DNA of 64,000 bases from Polytrichum commune (Eukaryota > Streptophyta > Polytrichopsida > Polytrichales > Polytrichaceae): positions 20,584,001 to 20,648,000 of the forward strand of contig OX485809.1 of the NCBI GenBank assembly GCA_950295325.1, in the 5' to 3' direction. Both the position numbers and the translations under genes were made by a program. Shown one piece after another: positions 11,566 through 24,052 of the stretch (positions are counted from its first letter, which is position 1; each line of letters opens with the position of its first letter). Under the pieces are notes generated by a model. The model ran no database searches. It saw only the letters and a program-made list of their open reading frames with translations, and was not told where the DNA came from.

Positions 11566-12080
11566 TGTGAGAGTGGATGCGTGATGTTGTGATATTAGTG
11601 TAGCCTGTGACATTGTAGAATGACACACGGGAGATGTGAGGACGGTTTGAATTCGTTCCTCCCGTCACCAAGGACGTTGGTGTGGTCTGCTCCCGCTCGG
11701 CCTTCCCGAGCGATGCGGTGGATGTGTGCACCAACATTCAACAAGTGGCGTGAGAGGAAGCAAAAGATATGAGAAGGTGGCACTCCACATGTTGACACAT
11801 GGCGCGATGTGAAGGTAGGGGGTTGGTTTCTTGGGTGGTTTGCTTTGATGACAAATTTCGTGATGTAAGGGAGAGACTGTGACAATAAGGAGTGAGATTT
11901 GAACTACGAATATCCAGTCCCTAGGGTTTCGCGACATTAGAGAGTGTGTGACATTATGGGGGTTGATATTACGGAGTGTAGGGTGTACATACGAACACAA
12001 TTATGATAATTTCATACTCATTGATCCCTAGTTATTTAGGTGAAGGTAGTAAAACGGCCAACCATAACCCATGTACAGTG
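11566..12080. other. No supported gene
   Basis: Contains only overlapping short frames of under 115 codons in different phases. The stem motif of the 75-bp array recurs once at about 11966. Confidence 0.35.
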
Positions 12081-12405
12081 CTCGGGAAGTTTTTGGGCAT
12101 AGTCGGTAAAGGCTGGGGCAAACCAACCCATACATTGGTTCCTTGAGGTAAAGGTTTAGACATCCATCCAACAAGGAATGAGTGTATGGTTTGGTTCGCC
12201 CAAATCAGTCGGTGAAGGTCCTAGTGATTCTAAATCCAACCGGTTACATGTTGACATCTTCCGGTTTCGCTTTCATTCATTTGAGGTATATTCTACATAT
12301 CCCTCTCAAATGGTCGGTAAGTCTCATGAAGTCTCCAACTTCAACCGGTTATTTCTCAAACTCCACCGGTTCATCGAACTAACCACCGGTTCTCCCCAAG
12401 CTCTG
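12081..12405 (+). repeat. Copia-like LTR fragment 3
   Basis: Starts at CTCGGGAAGTTTTTGGGCAT, is interrupted by about 100 bp, then resumes with CAGTCGGTGAAGGTCCTAGT, CCAACCGGTTACATGTTGAC and repeated ACCGGTT blocks. The repeat at 12405-12610 follows immediately. Confidence 0.5.
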
Positions 12406-12610
12406 CCCCTAAAGTCTCCAAGCGAATCTCCTTGAAATCGCCTAATAAAGAGTTCATCCAAGTCCAACAATTTATTAAAAAGAGAAAGCGTGCTTCTTAA
12501 TGGTGGATATCATTGTAGAGATGGGCATCTTTGTAAAGTTAGGTTCATACAAATGTCAACCGTCTACGTGTCTTGAATTAGAAGATTAGAATGTAAACAT
12601 GCATGCTAGT
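12405..12610 (+). repeat. Dispersed repeat X, copy 2
   Basis: CCCCTAAAG, AAATCGCCTAATAAAG and GGGCATCTTTGTAAAGTTAG appear in the same order as in 1745-1965 and 47952-48170. It abuts an LTR fragment, as does copy 4 at 48225-48365. Confidence 0.5.
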
Positions 12611-14580
12611 ATAAAGTGTCCTTCTCGGCTTTGCTTTTTAGGGGTTTGATTTGTGTAATTGACGAAAGAGGTGAGGGGCATCCTCATTGTTGTCCACCAC
12701 GATTCCCTTGGATTCCTACTCCAAAGCGATGGAGGAGTTTTGCAAAGAAGTAAGTTGGGTGGAAGGGAATGTAGATTACATTGGTGGACGCACCACCATT
12801 ACAATCATATCATTTGAACTTTTGTATAGTATAATAATCTCAAAATGTGTAAGACAATTATGCGTGTGGAATACATAGAGTAACCATACACGGTCAATGT
12901 AAAGAAATAAGTATCATGAAGACAACACTCTTTAGTATTGAAATAGGCTAGATTAGGGGAGAGGGGTCCTTTATTTTCATACATCAAAATAGAGTGCCTT
13001 CTTTGTTATGGTTCCTCCATATCTACATCGACCAATGTGGAGGGAGATGTGTTGGGATATGGTGGTGATACTTGTGCCTTTCGCCTTCTCTACAATATTG
13101 TTGGAAGGAGATGTGTTGGGATATTGTATATTACAGGAACTTGCAATGAGGATGAAGCCATAGATTTGATCCTTTTATGAGAAAACTTTCTATTAAGAAC
13201 TTGTTATCTTGTCATGTATTGAAGCCCTTTTGGAAAGTTGAGTGAAACTTTTGGGATTTCCTCTTTCCACCTCTCAAACTTTGAGGAAAATTTTGGATCT
13301 AAAATAAGGTATGTGCATGGGACTCGTTGTTCTAAATCATGGATTGGTCTATGCAAGGGTAGCTTGGCCCACCCATCCGAGTAGGACAAGCTAAACAACT
13401 AGTTTTTAATAGCAAAACACCACTCTTTGTGTATGATTAATGTATGCATTAAAAAAGTTGGGTGACTTTATGTTAATTCTCATAAACTCTTGGTTTGGAA
13501 CTAAAACCATGCCAGTTTCATCTACTTTTACTTTACAAATATCTCTATAACGGACACACCTTATTTGAACACTCTAAATGGTTTCTAACACACATACACT
13601 TGTTGACACATAGGTGCCCCAATGGCTCACTTGGAGAGACCTTTGGAGGTCTTTACCGAGCTCAAATTAGTCCAATCGTTTATACAAAAGTCAAGTGAAA
13701 TTACGATTCACCATTGTTGTGTGCCCATTCATGATCCAATCAAATCATGTAGGACTAGGTCTTTGGATAACAACTTTCCCATCAAAGTGGGATATAATGA
13801 TATCCTTTTCACTAGCTAGTATAGTAATTTTTATCTACAAATGGATTTGATAAACTAGACACTCTTTATAGCACTATGTATTTCCAAGTAATAATACACA
13901 CCAATTGAAATGAACACAATGTTATTGTTTGTGCGTATATTCGTTTGTTTGATTTTCAGTCTTGGTTTCTAATTGCCATGACTAAGAGGTCTAATATGCA
14001 AGTCATTGATGTTTATCCTCCCCCTCTCCCCCAAAAAAAGAAAAAAGAAAGAAAAAGAGAGTAGAGCAAACAATGTGTTCCAACGCTATCCAAATAAGAC
14101 CTCCGCCCTTGAATATGTAACACCCTTCCGATATACCTCACGTGACAGTTGAAAAAAGGGGTGTAGAATTCTAAAATTTACAATCTTCACATGTTCACCA
14201 ATTTTGGACCAATATATAGGTGAATACATGGGTACCGTTAATCGATATCAATGGTGATGTCAAAGAACCCACCCATGGATATCATAATTGTAATATAAGT
14301 CAAACATTGATATTTGGTGGACATGTAAGGTAAAAAAAATGTAGATACGAGTCTGTTATATGTGAAAATACCACTTTGAACCATACGAATATCAAAGCAA
14401 TTTCCCCCCCCCCCCTAGGTATGAAGGTTCTTGCTCTGTATTTAAATCCAAATGGCATCGAAAACCAACATAATGTCAAATATCTTGACATGTTTCCAGA
14501 TTTTCCTCCTAGAACTCTCAATACTTCACCTCAAATTTGACTTGCCAGTGTCTAGATTCTCAAATGTCTAGGACAATGTC
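12611..14580. other. Intergenic, no supported gene
   Basis: No gene recognised. Minus frame 13398-13204 and plus frames around 13495-13819 have natural-looking composition but no recognisable motif. A purine-rich run is at 14034-14065 and a C12 run at 14404-14415. Confidence 0.4.
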
Positions 14581-14582
14581 CC

Positions 14583-14830
14583 AGGGGGGAGATGTTTGGG
14601 CATAATCGGTCAATATCCTAGTGTTTCCAAGTCCAACCAGTTACATGTTGACATCTTTCATGTTTTCCTTTATTGACATGGGGTATATTCCATAGAGTGT
14701 TCTAAAACGATGGGTAATCCTCCCAAAGTCTCAAACTTCCACCGGTTATTTCTCTCAATCTCCACCGGTTATTTCTCCCAATCTCCACCGGTAACTAGCA
14801 GGCGGTTCTCCTCGTTCATTGGTCGAAGGA
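14583..14830 (+). repeat. Copia-like LTR fragment 4 with polypurine tract
   Basis: The clearest junction of the family: AGGGGGGAGA (14583-14592) directly followed by TGTTTGGGCATAATCGGTCA. It continues with CCTAGTGTTTCCAAGTCCAA, GTTACATGTTGACATCTTTC and two adjacent copies of CTCCACCGGTTATTTCTC. A purine tract followed by TG is how a Copia polypurine tract meets its 3' LTR. No internal coding region is found nearby. Confidence 0.6.
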
Positions 14831-15111
14831 GCAAGTGGGGTGATGTGCTTGAGACCAGGGGACATGCCTTTACGCCCTTGCCCATGAAAAGGTGTACCAG
14901 CAATAGTCCCACAAAGGTCCACGACCACCAGCCGGCTTTAGTGGTTGAATGCGGCTGATTATTAAACGAAATGGGGAATATATGAAAAACAATAGAAGAG
15001 TCCACTCACAAGGGTATTCTTAATGTGCATTTAGCTAGGTTGCCTCTTTACCCATATTGCCTTGGGTCAAAATCATCTTACGAAAAACTTACAACTATGT
15101 TTCTCCACTTG

Positions 15112-15600
15112 TATGCCAACCACATTATTATAATAAATGGTACTAAGTATTCAAAATAGTGTGGAATGTCAACGTAGTAGCGTGGGGCAGTTGTATTCCA
15201 ACCACAACATTCTCATGAGTATTGTATTTTGTTAATGTTGTACTAAGTATTCAAAATAGTGTGGAATGTCAACGTAGTAGCGTGGGGCAGTTGTATTCCA
15301 ACCACAACATTATCATGAGTATTGTATTTTGTTAATGTGGTACTAAGTATTCAAAATAGTGTGGAATGTCAACGTAGTAGCGTGGGGCAGTTGTATTCCA
15401 ACCACAACATTATCATGAGTATTGTATTTTTTTAATATGGTCCTAAGTATTCAAAATACTGTGGAATGTCAATGTAGTAGCGTGGAGCAGCTGTATTCCA
15501 ACCACAACATCATCATGAGTATTGTATTTTGTTAATGTGGTACTAAGTATTCAAAATAGCGTGGAATGTCAACGTAGTAGCATGGGGCAATGTAATTGCA
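15112..15600. repeat. 100-bp tandem array, about 4.7 units
   Basis: TACTAAGTATTCAAAATA (with small changes) starts at 15141, 15241, 15341, 15441 and 15541, an exact 100-bp period. Units are over 90 percent alike by eye; the fourth is the most diverged. A shortened unit precedes the array (15112-15140). No coding capacity. Minisatellite or young satellite block. Confidence 0.9.
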
Positions 15601-16755
15601 CATAGCAATGTGAATGGTGTTAACATGTCACTTTAAATGCCTAGTACACATCTTGTTTTACTTTTTTTTTTAAAAGTCTTCAATGATTCTTGATAGCAAT
15701 CGATGTGGTAATTTAAACGCACAAAAACATGTCTTTTATATTTTGCACGTAAAGCTATAAGGGTTCGAAGTTTTATTGATAAATGATGTAAAACCAACAT
15801 GGGGATCTAATGTTAGATGGCATACATTCTCATAATGATTTATGTAATTGTTGCATTTTAGGTGTTGGATTTGAGTGGGTTTTGAAAATTTGATATTGCA
15901 AGTCCCGTAAGATTTTGTTTTGGTACAAAGGAGAATGATATTCCAAAGAACGCCGATGTTCATAGAAGGCTACTAAATACTTGCGTGACAAGGTAGAGAT
16001 TTCTTTCCCATGCGTCTTCCCCTTATAAGTATCAACTATATCTAGCATTTTGAAAAACAAAATATGCTTTAAAGATAGCATTTGAGTTTATTATGAGAAA
16101 ATACACATCAATGATTATCATGTCAATGAATTTTTGGCTCCCCTTAAGAAAGCCATATGAACTTTAAACTTGGAGATTTGAATCTATTACATGGATGTAT
16201 CTCACGTCTATACAATAACATGTATATTATAATCCAATACCCTCATCCATACTAAGATCCAAATTCAAAAAAAACATATTTGACCAGTTGCCCCAACTTG
16301 AGAACTTCAACTTTGTGACAGTCATGTCTACTCAAATATTGCGAGAAAAAAGTATTCTTTCCATAGCTCATTACAACCGACTTCCAACCTTTAAAATTGT
16401 TCGTGATAGTGGGGACAAATGCATTTGTTATCAAGGGTGGAAACATACCAAGTCGGACCTTTAAATGCTCATGCAACCCAAAATGGGTCGCCACCTAATA
16501 CTCTAATGGGGTTTGCAACTCACTAGGTGATAGTCTACGTTGATGGTGTTGAGGTTGCCTCCTCATGATCAAGAGGGTCTCTTAATCTCAAACGGTGCAA
16601 CCCACTGCTCGACTGGTTGCACAAATGTCACGCCTTAGATATTTAATATTTAAAATCCTTATCTTGAAATTGTACCAAGTCATGGCTTGCTTCATAGAGG
16701 GTCAGGGTGAAATTCCTAACTCTAAGGGTAAGGGAATGTATCCTCTTCTAGGTGT
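15601..16755. other. Intergenic, no supported gene
   Basis: Minus-strand frames at 15736-16081 and 16252-16494 (75-83 codons) have natural composition but no recognised motif. I would not annotate them as genes. Confidence 0.35.
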
Positions 16756-17095
16756 CTCGGGGGGGGGGGGGGCAATGTGTTAAAAAGTTAAGGATATAGG
16801 TGCGAACAACCACTATTTTATAGGGGGGGTATTACTTTCAATTCTCTTCTTTTTTTCACATGCTATCATTATGCAAATTTCTACTTTGGGTTAATAGAAA
16901 AATGACTTGCATTACTTATAATTCCAAATTACCTATTATTCCATACCCTATAGTACTTTAAAGATGTCCAATGTCATTTTTGATACCCTATATTACTCTG
17001 AAGTCCAATTATAAATTTTTGCCCCCATGTTTTTAAAATACCCTATCATTTGTTCGCACGTATATTGCTACTCCAACCAATGACTACCCCCCGAG
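16756..17095 (+). mobile_element. hAT-like MITE with poly-G/poly-C ends, copy 1
   Basis: The 340-bp element begins CTC followed by G14 and ends CCCCCCGAG, so its termini are inverted repeats of CTCGGGGGG. It is flanked on both sides by the same 8 bases, CTAGGTGT (16748-16755 and 17096-17103). Inside the ends, ATATAGGTGCGAACAA on the left and the complement of ATATACGTGCGAACAA on the right extend the inverted repeat imperfectly to about 60 bp. An 8-bp duplication is typical of the hAT superfamily. A second copy is at 28103-28452. No coding frame. Confidence 0.9.
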
Positions 17096-17103
17096 CTAGG
17101 TGT

Positions 17104-20084
17104 ACTTTGAATTCTTTTGGGTTTAAAGAATACCTTTAAGTAACCATGATAGGATTTTACGATTTTTAATCTAATAGTATGATATTCATGATCTATAGTT
17201 CAAAGAATCCTCTTAGAAATCAAAGGATTAGATGCTCAAGTAGTACAAGATTGTAGTCCCTAAAATCCCAACGGTTAAATGTCTTACAGTGAAATAGACT
17301 TGAATTTCTCAATCATAAAGTTTTCTCATAAATATGGTGTTAAGTAGGTCCATCATTTCTATAGGCTAGGTCCAAAAGTCCAACTATCCTAACTCTAATT
17401 TGGAAGTTCAATTGGTCACTACCTCTCAAATTCTCCTTATAATTCACTAATCATAATGAAAGGCATATAACCTCATTACTTAACAAAATCACTTTGTTGT
17501 AATTCTTCTTATCGTGATGCGAAATCTTTGTCATTCTCATATGTGAGGAGACGGATGATATGGCCCACTTGGCAACCTTGCGTAATCTTCTTGTCACTTT
17601 CAAGTCCCCTTTTTAATTGATGGCCTTATGTTGAGTTGATTTGATTTTCCATGCCTTATGTAAGTACACCTTTTGATGGTGTCTTGAGTGTAAGACTACT
17701 TGGATATCGAATTTGGTGAGTGGTTTCCACACTAGCGTACCAACCTTGATTTCTTTGTAAACCCCTTTACTTTGGAATTTTTAAAGGGGTACCTTTGAAT
17801 TTGTTTCTTGAGTCTTCATGGTTTAAATCGTAGGTCTTCATGTGGTCTCCTTCTTCTATACATGTCCGGTAAATTTCCAAGTCTTTGTGTTGTAACACCT
17901 TCGGTAGAATTGTCTAAGTATTGAGGCCAAATGCCTTGGTAGATCTCCAAAGTCTTCATGCTTTGGAAAAATTCTCTAAGTCTTGAAACTTTGAAAAATC
18001 TCTAAGTTTTGAAGCTTTAAGAAATCGCTAAGTCTTGAAACTTTGGAAAAATATATATCTTAAAGCCTAGAAAATCATTAAGATTTGAAGCCAAAACCCA
18101 TCCGGTGAAACTCCAAATCTTTTGGTCTTCAAGGGTTTCTAAGTCTTCAAAAGTCTTTGGAAATTTGCTCTCGATACTCTTGAAGGGTCTTCAAATGCGC
18201 TCCCAATAGTCTTCGCGATGCTCACGTGAGATGTTTGATGTCGAATGAGGTGCTTTAGGTACTCGATATGGTTCATTTATATAGTCTTCAAAATCCATGA
18301 ATTATTGGATTTGGCAATTATTCTTCAATACTCTATTATGAGTTGTTCAATTTGCCTATTGTAAAGCCAAGCATGTTAATATTTATTAATATTTGTTTGT
18401 GTATATCTATATTGAGAAATGTAGCTTATTTGAATTCTCATGTGCCCATGAGGTACATGGAACTCATTTTATTTATATACATAGATGTAATCTTTATTCA
18501 ATGAGCTTCCGTTCACCGCGTTCATCCCAAAAATGGTTAAGGCAGTTATGTCCATCCAAATGATTGTCATCCAAATAGTTAGTTTTTCATCTATTGAACC
18601 TCATCCATAGTTTATTAAAAATGGATCACTAAAGCTACCAAGCTTCTTAAGTTCCCTATCGCTTGAGTTCTCACTACCTATGTTCCCCAAACCTCGTTCC
18701 CAAGCCTTCGTGGTGATTCCCATGAGTGTGACTATCTCTTCCTCCTATTGCCTCTCATTGTGGTGGCTCTCCTAAGCTCTCCTCCGACTTTCACAATTCT
18801 TCCTCCATCTTTGCACCTTCTCCTCCATCTTGCTACTTGGATTGAGCATCTACAGATTGAAGGTACCTACTAGTGTAAGGTGGTGCCCAATACCATGTAG
18901 GCCAAAATAGCCTATAAAAACCTCAAACTCCAAATAATTAGAATTTTTTGCTAGTTTTGGGAGGCAGTTCCAAGTGTTGCCCAAATGTAGGAGCAAAATT
19001 CAAAAGCCAATATCTTTCACATATGATGTCCAATTTGGGTGGTATTTTATTTCCTTTAAGACAAGGTGACGGTTGTGCAAAACTTGATTGAATGGATTTG
19101 AGGAAAAAAAATTGTGCACATTTTACTTTCTCTATGATAAAGGGGAAATCTCCCAAATTGACCTCATGTGACCCCTCATGTGACCCCTCTAACTTCAATG
19201 GTGACAAACTTCATCTAAATTTGCTCAAAAAACCCAAATTTTTGGAAGTAGATAATTTTTCATTCACATAGAATACTATAGCAAAGTTCACAAATTTCTA
19301 ATTTTTTTGGCAGGACCATAATGGTCATTAAACCAAAAAATAAGAGTTTTCATAAGTCCCCACCCCCCCCCAAATGAAGACCTTGTCCATATGTTAACTT
19401 GACCTAGAAAATGTGGTCCAATTGACTTCAAAATTTCACATACATAATTTATGGAAGTCTAATTCACATCCATACGGTTAGATCTCAAGAAAACAAAGTC
19501 TCGTTTGCTACATAACAATAAAATTCAGCATTAGTACTAGAAATGCTTGAAAATGGAATGTGAAGGCTTGAGTGTTTAGGGGATAAGGGAATGTGCTCAT
19601 GGACAATTGAAGGGCTAGCCTACACCTTCATCTTTATATGCTCATTGATTTCCTTGTGGTATGAATAACTAAGGTAATTGGCTCTAATTTGGTTATATAT
19701 TGCAATCAAACATCTAGATCGAGTGGTGTGTGGTTTTGGATTTAAAAATAGCACCCACATGCCTGCCGCCCGGGGGGGGGGGAGGGGTGTGGACGTTTCA
19801 TTAGAAAGCGAGATGTGATATATAAAATACACAACTATTAGAAAATATAGGGAGCCCACTTTGAGACATATGAGGTATACTTTCAAAGACCCTCATCAAA
19901 TTTAAATAATGTATTAGGATGAATATGTGCATTATTTCATAGCCCCCTGAAAACACCACTTTATCTCAAGTGGTTCATATCCCTACAAGGGAGTGACCAC
20001 CCCCCCGCCCCCCACAGTGCGCGGTTGGCCCCAATGAATAAAAGAGACCAAAACACATTTCTTTAAAAGAGATCATACTACATG
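17104..20084. other. Intergenic, no supported gene
   Basis: No gene recognised. A minus frame at 19207-18938 (89 codons) contains a duplicated GSHE peptide but no known motif. C9 (19363-19371) and G11 (19772-19782) runs are present. Confidence 0.35.
17925..18100. repeat. Short degenerate tandem repeat, ~33-bp unit
   Basis: Variants of CTCTAAGTCTTGAAACTTTGG recur three to four times with a spacing near 33 bp. Non-coding. Confidence 0.55.
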
Positions 20085-20170
20085 TTTGAAATTTGATCAC
20101 TATCATAGGTTCAATAGGTAGTCAACATGATTGAGGGGACCCATACGATGACAATTATATGACCACACAT
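20085..20170 (+). repeat. Dispersed repeat Z, copy 3
   Basis: TATCATAGGTTCAATAG, GTCAACATGATTGAGGGGAC and ATACGATGACAATTATATGA match the order in the copies at 43155 and 63890. Confidence 0.45.
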
Positions 20171-20250
20171 CACTTACAATCAACTTCTACGAAACAACGA
20201 GGCAAAACATGAAGGTATTTTCAAAAGCATGCAAATGATGAGCATCATGT

Positions 20251-21193
20251 CGCTACACTGATAGTCAACCGTGTTGGCCTTTAGTGCAACCTAATCTAAG
20301 CCAGACGACACTACATACCATAAACGGTGTGGCAAATTTGAATTAGGATGAATCAACAACACACCTAGAGGCCGGGTGCAGACGGCATTTTTACTACAAC
20401 TCCTAGTATAATAGGTGTTGGGAGATGACATCCGTTACAAAGTTGTAAACCTAATAAACCAACCTATCGTTACACTTATAGTCAACCTTGTTGGCCATTA
20501 GTGCAACCTAAGCTAAGCCCCATACTAGGGTTGATGATGCTATATGAAGCCAGATGACACTACGAACCATAAACGGTGTGGCAGGTTTGAATTAGGATGA
20601 ATCAACAACACACCCAGAGCCCGGGTGCAAGCGACGTTTTTACTACAACTCCTAGTATGATAGGTGTTGGGAGACGACATCCCTTACAAAGATGTAAACA
20701 TAATAAACCAACCTATCGTTACTCTAATAGCCAACCTTGTTGGCCATTAGTGTAACCTAAGCTGAGCCCCATACTAGGGTTGATGACGCTATATGAAACC
20801 AGATGACACTACATACCATAAACGGTGTGGCAAGTTTGAATTAGGATGAATCAACAACACACCCCAGAGGTTGGGTGCAAACAAACATTTTTACTACAAT
20901 TCCCATAGTGATAGGTGCTGGGAGGCGATATCCCTCACAAAGATGTAAACCTAATAAACCAACCTATCGTTACTCTAATAGCCAACCTTGTTGGCCATTA
21001 GTGTAACCTAAGTTGAGCCCCATATTAGGGTTGATGACGCTATATGAAGCCATATGACACTACATACCATAAACGGTGTGGCAAGTTTGAATTAGGATGA
21101 ATCAACAACACACCCCAGAGGTTGGATGCAGATAGACGTTTTTACTGCGACTCCCAGAGTGATAGGTGCTGGGAGGCGATATCCCTTACAAAG
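20251..21193. repeat. ~250-bp tandem array, four units
   Basis: Equivalent points (CGYTACACT or CGTTACTCT) fall at 20251, 20468, 20717 and 20968. The first unit is shorter by about 31 bp through an internal deletion; the next two spacings are 249 and 251 bp. Shared landmarks are CCATAAACGGTGTGGCA, GAATTAGGATGAATCAACAA and TGATAGGTGYTGGGAG. The array stops at about 21193. No coding capacity. Confidence 0.9.
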
Positions 21194-21999
21194 GCTGGAG
21201 ATTCGAGCAGCGAGTTCTTTCATGTACGTGTGCAAGAAGAAGAGAATTGTCCAGGTCTCATAAATTAGATGAGATCGTACATGCATCAGCCATGACATCA
21301 CATTCATCAGGAAGCTCGAGGGTACACTCTGCACCAAATTGGCTTGCATTCAAAAGCCTGAACCATCAAATTTTCCCGCACAATCTTTGACCACCACCGA
21401 GCTAGCTAAGCTAGGGTTGGGGTTTAAGCTTAGATATATATATATATATATATCTATATAGATGTAGCCACCGTGCATTTAAAGCTCCACCTCAGTTCAT
21501 GATCGGACAAACTGGCTTCCAGATGCATTTAATTGTACAAGACACCGACCCAAGTGCTTCAGTTCATCAGCTGGCCAATTGGGTCACGTCTCGGTCCTGA
21601 CCACATTGAATCTGGAAGCTTGTCATGCAAGACCATGGCACCGTGTGATTGTAAGTTGAAGGTGCGTCGTTTCCATTGAGAGAGAAAAAGTGGAAGATTG
21701 AGAATCTGTGGCGTGCCTTTATTTCAGCAAAGAATGATGGACGTATGTGTGTGTGTGTGTTTTTTTATAGCCTCTTTCCAAATTATCATAATGTATGTGG
21801 ATATTACTTAGTTTGTGTTTTTTTCCTATTCTCCATCTTGTATTGATGAAATTTACATTTCCATATTTGGGTTGCATCAAAAAATCTACGATGAAACATC
21901 AACAAAAACCCAATTGAAAATTGGACCTTTTGCTATGTAGTTATGGTTACCAAAAGTGCCAAATTGTTGATTTTTCAATTGAATACATAGGTCTTTCCA
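21194..21999. other. Intergenic with microsatellites
   Basis: No gene seen. An AT dinucleotide run lies at 21433-21453 and a TG run near 21745-21760. Confidence 0.5.
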
Positions 22000-22190
22000 A
22001 TGGTGTTCGCTATTGAGTGTGGGATAGTTGAGAACTTTTGATAATGTAGTTTGATTTCTTTTGAACATGTGCCCCTATGGCGTTTGTTCTTTGGTCCTCA
22101 TCCAACCACATACCAATCACATATAGGTTTCAGATTAAGAAAGTAACCGAAAAACACACACATACCTAGGTACCAAAATTATGTCTTGCG
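22000..22190 (+). repeat. Dispersed repeat W, copy 1
   Basis: TGTAGTTTGATTTCTTTTGA, CCTATGGCGTTTGTTCTTTG and CATACCAATCACATATAGG are in the same order as at 63600-63800 and, inverted, at 43380-43560. Confidence 0.55.
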
Positions 22191-22540
22191 TCACCCTTCT
22201 TTCATGGCCCTTGATAAAATGATTATCGTTTGGAAAGAGACGGCCTTTGGACTTTGGACTTTGGCCTCTACTGTGAAGGGTCAAGAGGCCGAATTCTTGA
22301 TTTCTTGCAATCTGATTGGTTGAAATTGACGGCCTCTCGACCTTCAGCCATAGTGTGAAGCAACCCTAAGTATATATGCACATCAGAAGATGACACTATG
22401 GTGTACGATAACAAAGTTGCAATCAAATATTACCAAGTATCGTTTTGGTTACATTTGACATTGCCATTAGAAGTTGGATGAGTTGTCATGCAAGATCAAG
22501 GTTAAGGGTGGTTGTGTGTCAAAAAATGGAGCTAGTGATG

Positions 22541-23780
22541 TTAAGATATACAACTACATGTGCTATCATGAAGCTTAGAACCTATCAACTCATGCTGATG
22601 CTTTGCAAAAGCTCGTATTTGCTTCACAATATATTGTGAGTTGGAGAAACAAACTGTAGGCACTAACAATTGCCATTTAGAAATATTAAAGTTAAAATTT
22701 TCACTGATACAGCCAATACAGCATGCATATTCTAACAACATCAGCATAAGGAAAACTCCATGAAGTAGAATGGATGTGCACACATGATCACCGTAAGATC
22801 CAAATACGTGAGCATTGAGTTTGTTCCTTAGATTGGACTTTCCAAAATTCAATGTTGAGAAAGTGCGTTCCTCCTCAATGTTGCCCATCATTTGTACCAA
22901 GACCTATCTTAGCTAGGTTGTGGTGCTCACTCAGTTTTGAGGAAAGGAGTACATTGATGCTGAGCTTTATTCAAACTAATCTCACAAAATTCATGTCCCC
23001 ACAATTTGGCATTGACCATGTATTCTTGTTCATCATTCTCATTTAAAAAAAAAACAAGGCTTGCACATCAAGCAATGAGAATAAACCACGACTAGAACCA
23101 CCCTCCCACGTATTGTGGGAAGTCCCACAAAACAATACCTTCAAAACGGCAAAGTGAGCCACAAGTATGCTTGTAATTAGGGGGCAGCCAATATTTTAGG
23201 TACACAAACTGAGAGCATCCATAATGTCACATGTTGTAAATCATTTCTCCAATCCCTTGTACACATTTGCCACACCATCAAAACACTATTGTTGTACTCT
23301 TGAAACCAAAACTTCCAACCCAATTGATGAAATTGCATTGTACGTGTTGGATCCATGTTTCTTCATGCACATGATATTGGAGTTGTTACCAATTCCAAAG
23401 GTCAAGTCATGCACACAATTTTGACGTCGAGCTTCGAACGTAAAGTCATAATGTTGGAAGGACTCTCGTACATGTCACATCTTGAGTATGCACATATAAC
23501 ATATCAACATTCATGCTAAAAAATCACCTTGGCAAAGTTTCACGGCATTGACTTTAGATCCTAAGAAAGCACTTGTTATCTTAAGAGAATTTCACCATGT
23601 ACCCCAATTCATGCATAATGTGAAGCAAACATGCCAACCCTAGGAGCAACTCAAGGTCATATAACATGGTTGGATTCATAACTTCCACATATTTGACATG
23701 ATTTCCCATGTGCATTTTAATCACATGTGCATTATATTTAGAAAGAACATGCCTTGCATGCACTCATCAACATATATATA
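22541..23780 (-). pseudogene. hAT-superfamily transposase pseudogene
   Basis: Read on the minus strand from about 23780 down, pieces in shifting frames resemble the C-terminal half of plant-type hAT transposase-like proteins. The pieces are: ELLLGLACLLHIMHELGY with KFSHDKQ (about 23690-23585); VYLKYWLPPNYKHT (about 23210-23160); an acidic piece NENDEQEYM (about 23030); and VQMMGNIEEERTFSTLNF continuing into GKSNLRNKLNAHV (22897-22802). The last piece matches the hAT dimerisation region, whose hallmark is a conserved E-(R)-x-F-S-x-L block followed by K-x-x-L-R-N-x-L. Several stops and frameshifts separate the pieces, and no N-terminal zinc finger or clear catalytic residues were found. It is dead. 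It may be related to the autonomous partner of the 8-bp-duplication MITE in this window, but no terminal sequence links them. Confidence 0.7.
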
Positions 23781-24052
23781 TATATTGGGCTCCTATGCTA
23801 TGGGAAGTCTATGACTTCATATTTCCACGATGTTGATCATGTTGTAAGCTCCAGACAATAAATAAATAAAAGGAACGTATGCATTTCTTGTATGCTGACA
23901 TGCAATGTCCGTTCACTACTACCATTCCTTGTTTGCACATGCAAGGGGTGAGAGTGACTTAATAATGCCTATGTGTTAAATAGGTGGATCTATGTGTGGT
24001 GTTAGTATGTTTATTATGTGAGTTAGTTGTGTTTGAGTTTGGGTTTGGCTAC

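Noticed and set aside
11459-12000. Overlapping minus frames of 92-111 codons
   Set aside because: They overlap in three phases, start in a tandem array and share no recognisable motif.
15112-15600. Regular 100-bp repeats as a CRISPR-like array
   Set aside because: The repeats are continuous with no unique spacers, and the window is eukaryotic; it is a tandem minisatellite.
18938-19207. 89-codon minus frame with a GSHEGSHE repeat
   Set aside because: The peptide repeat comes from a short local DNA duplication; no other coding evidence.
19772-20017. A third poly-G/poly-C-ended MITE
   Set aside because: G11 and C-rich runs lie 220 bp apart in the right orientation, but the CTC/GAG tips, the conserved body and an 8-bp duplication are missing.
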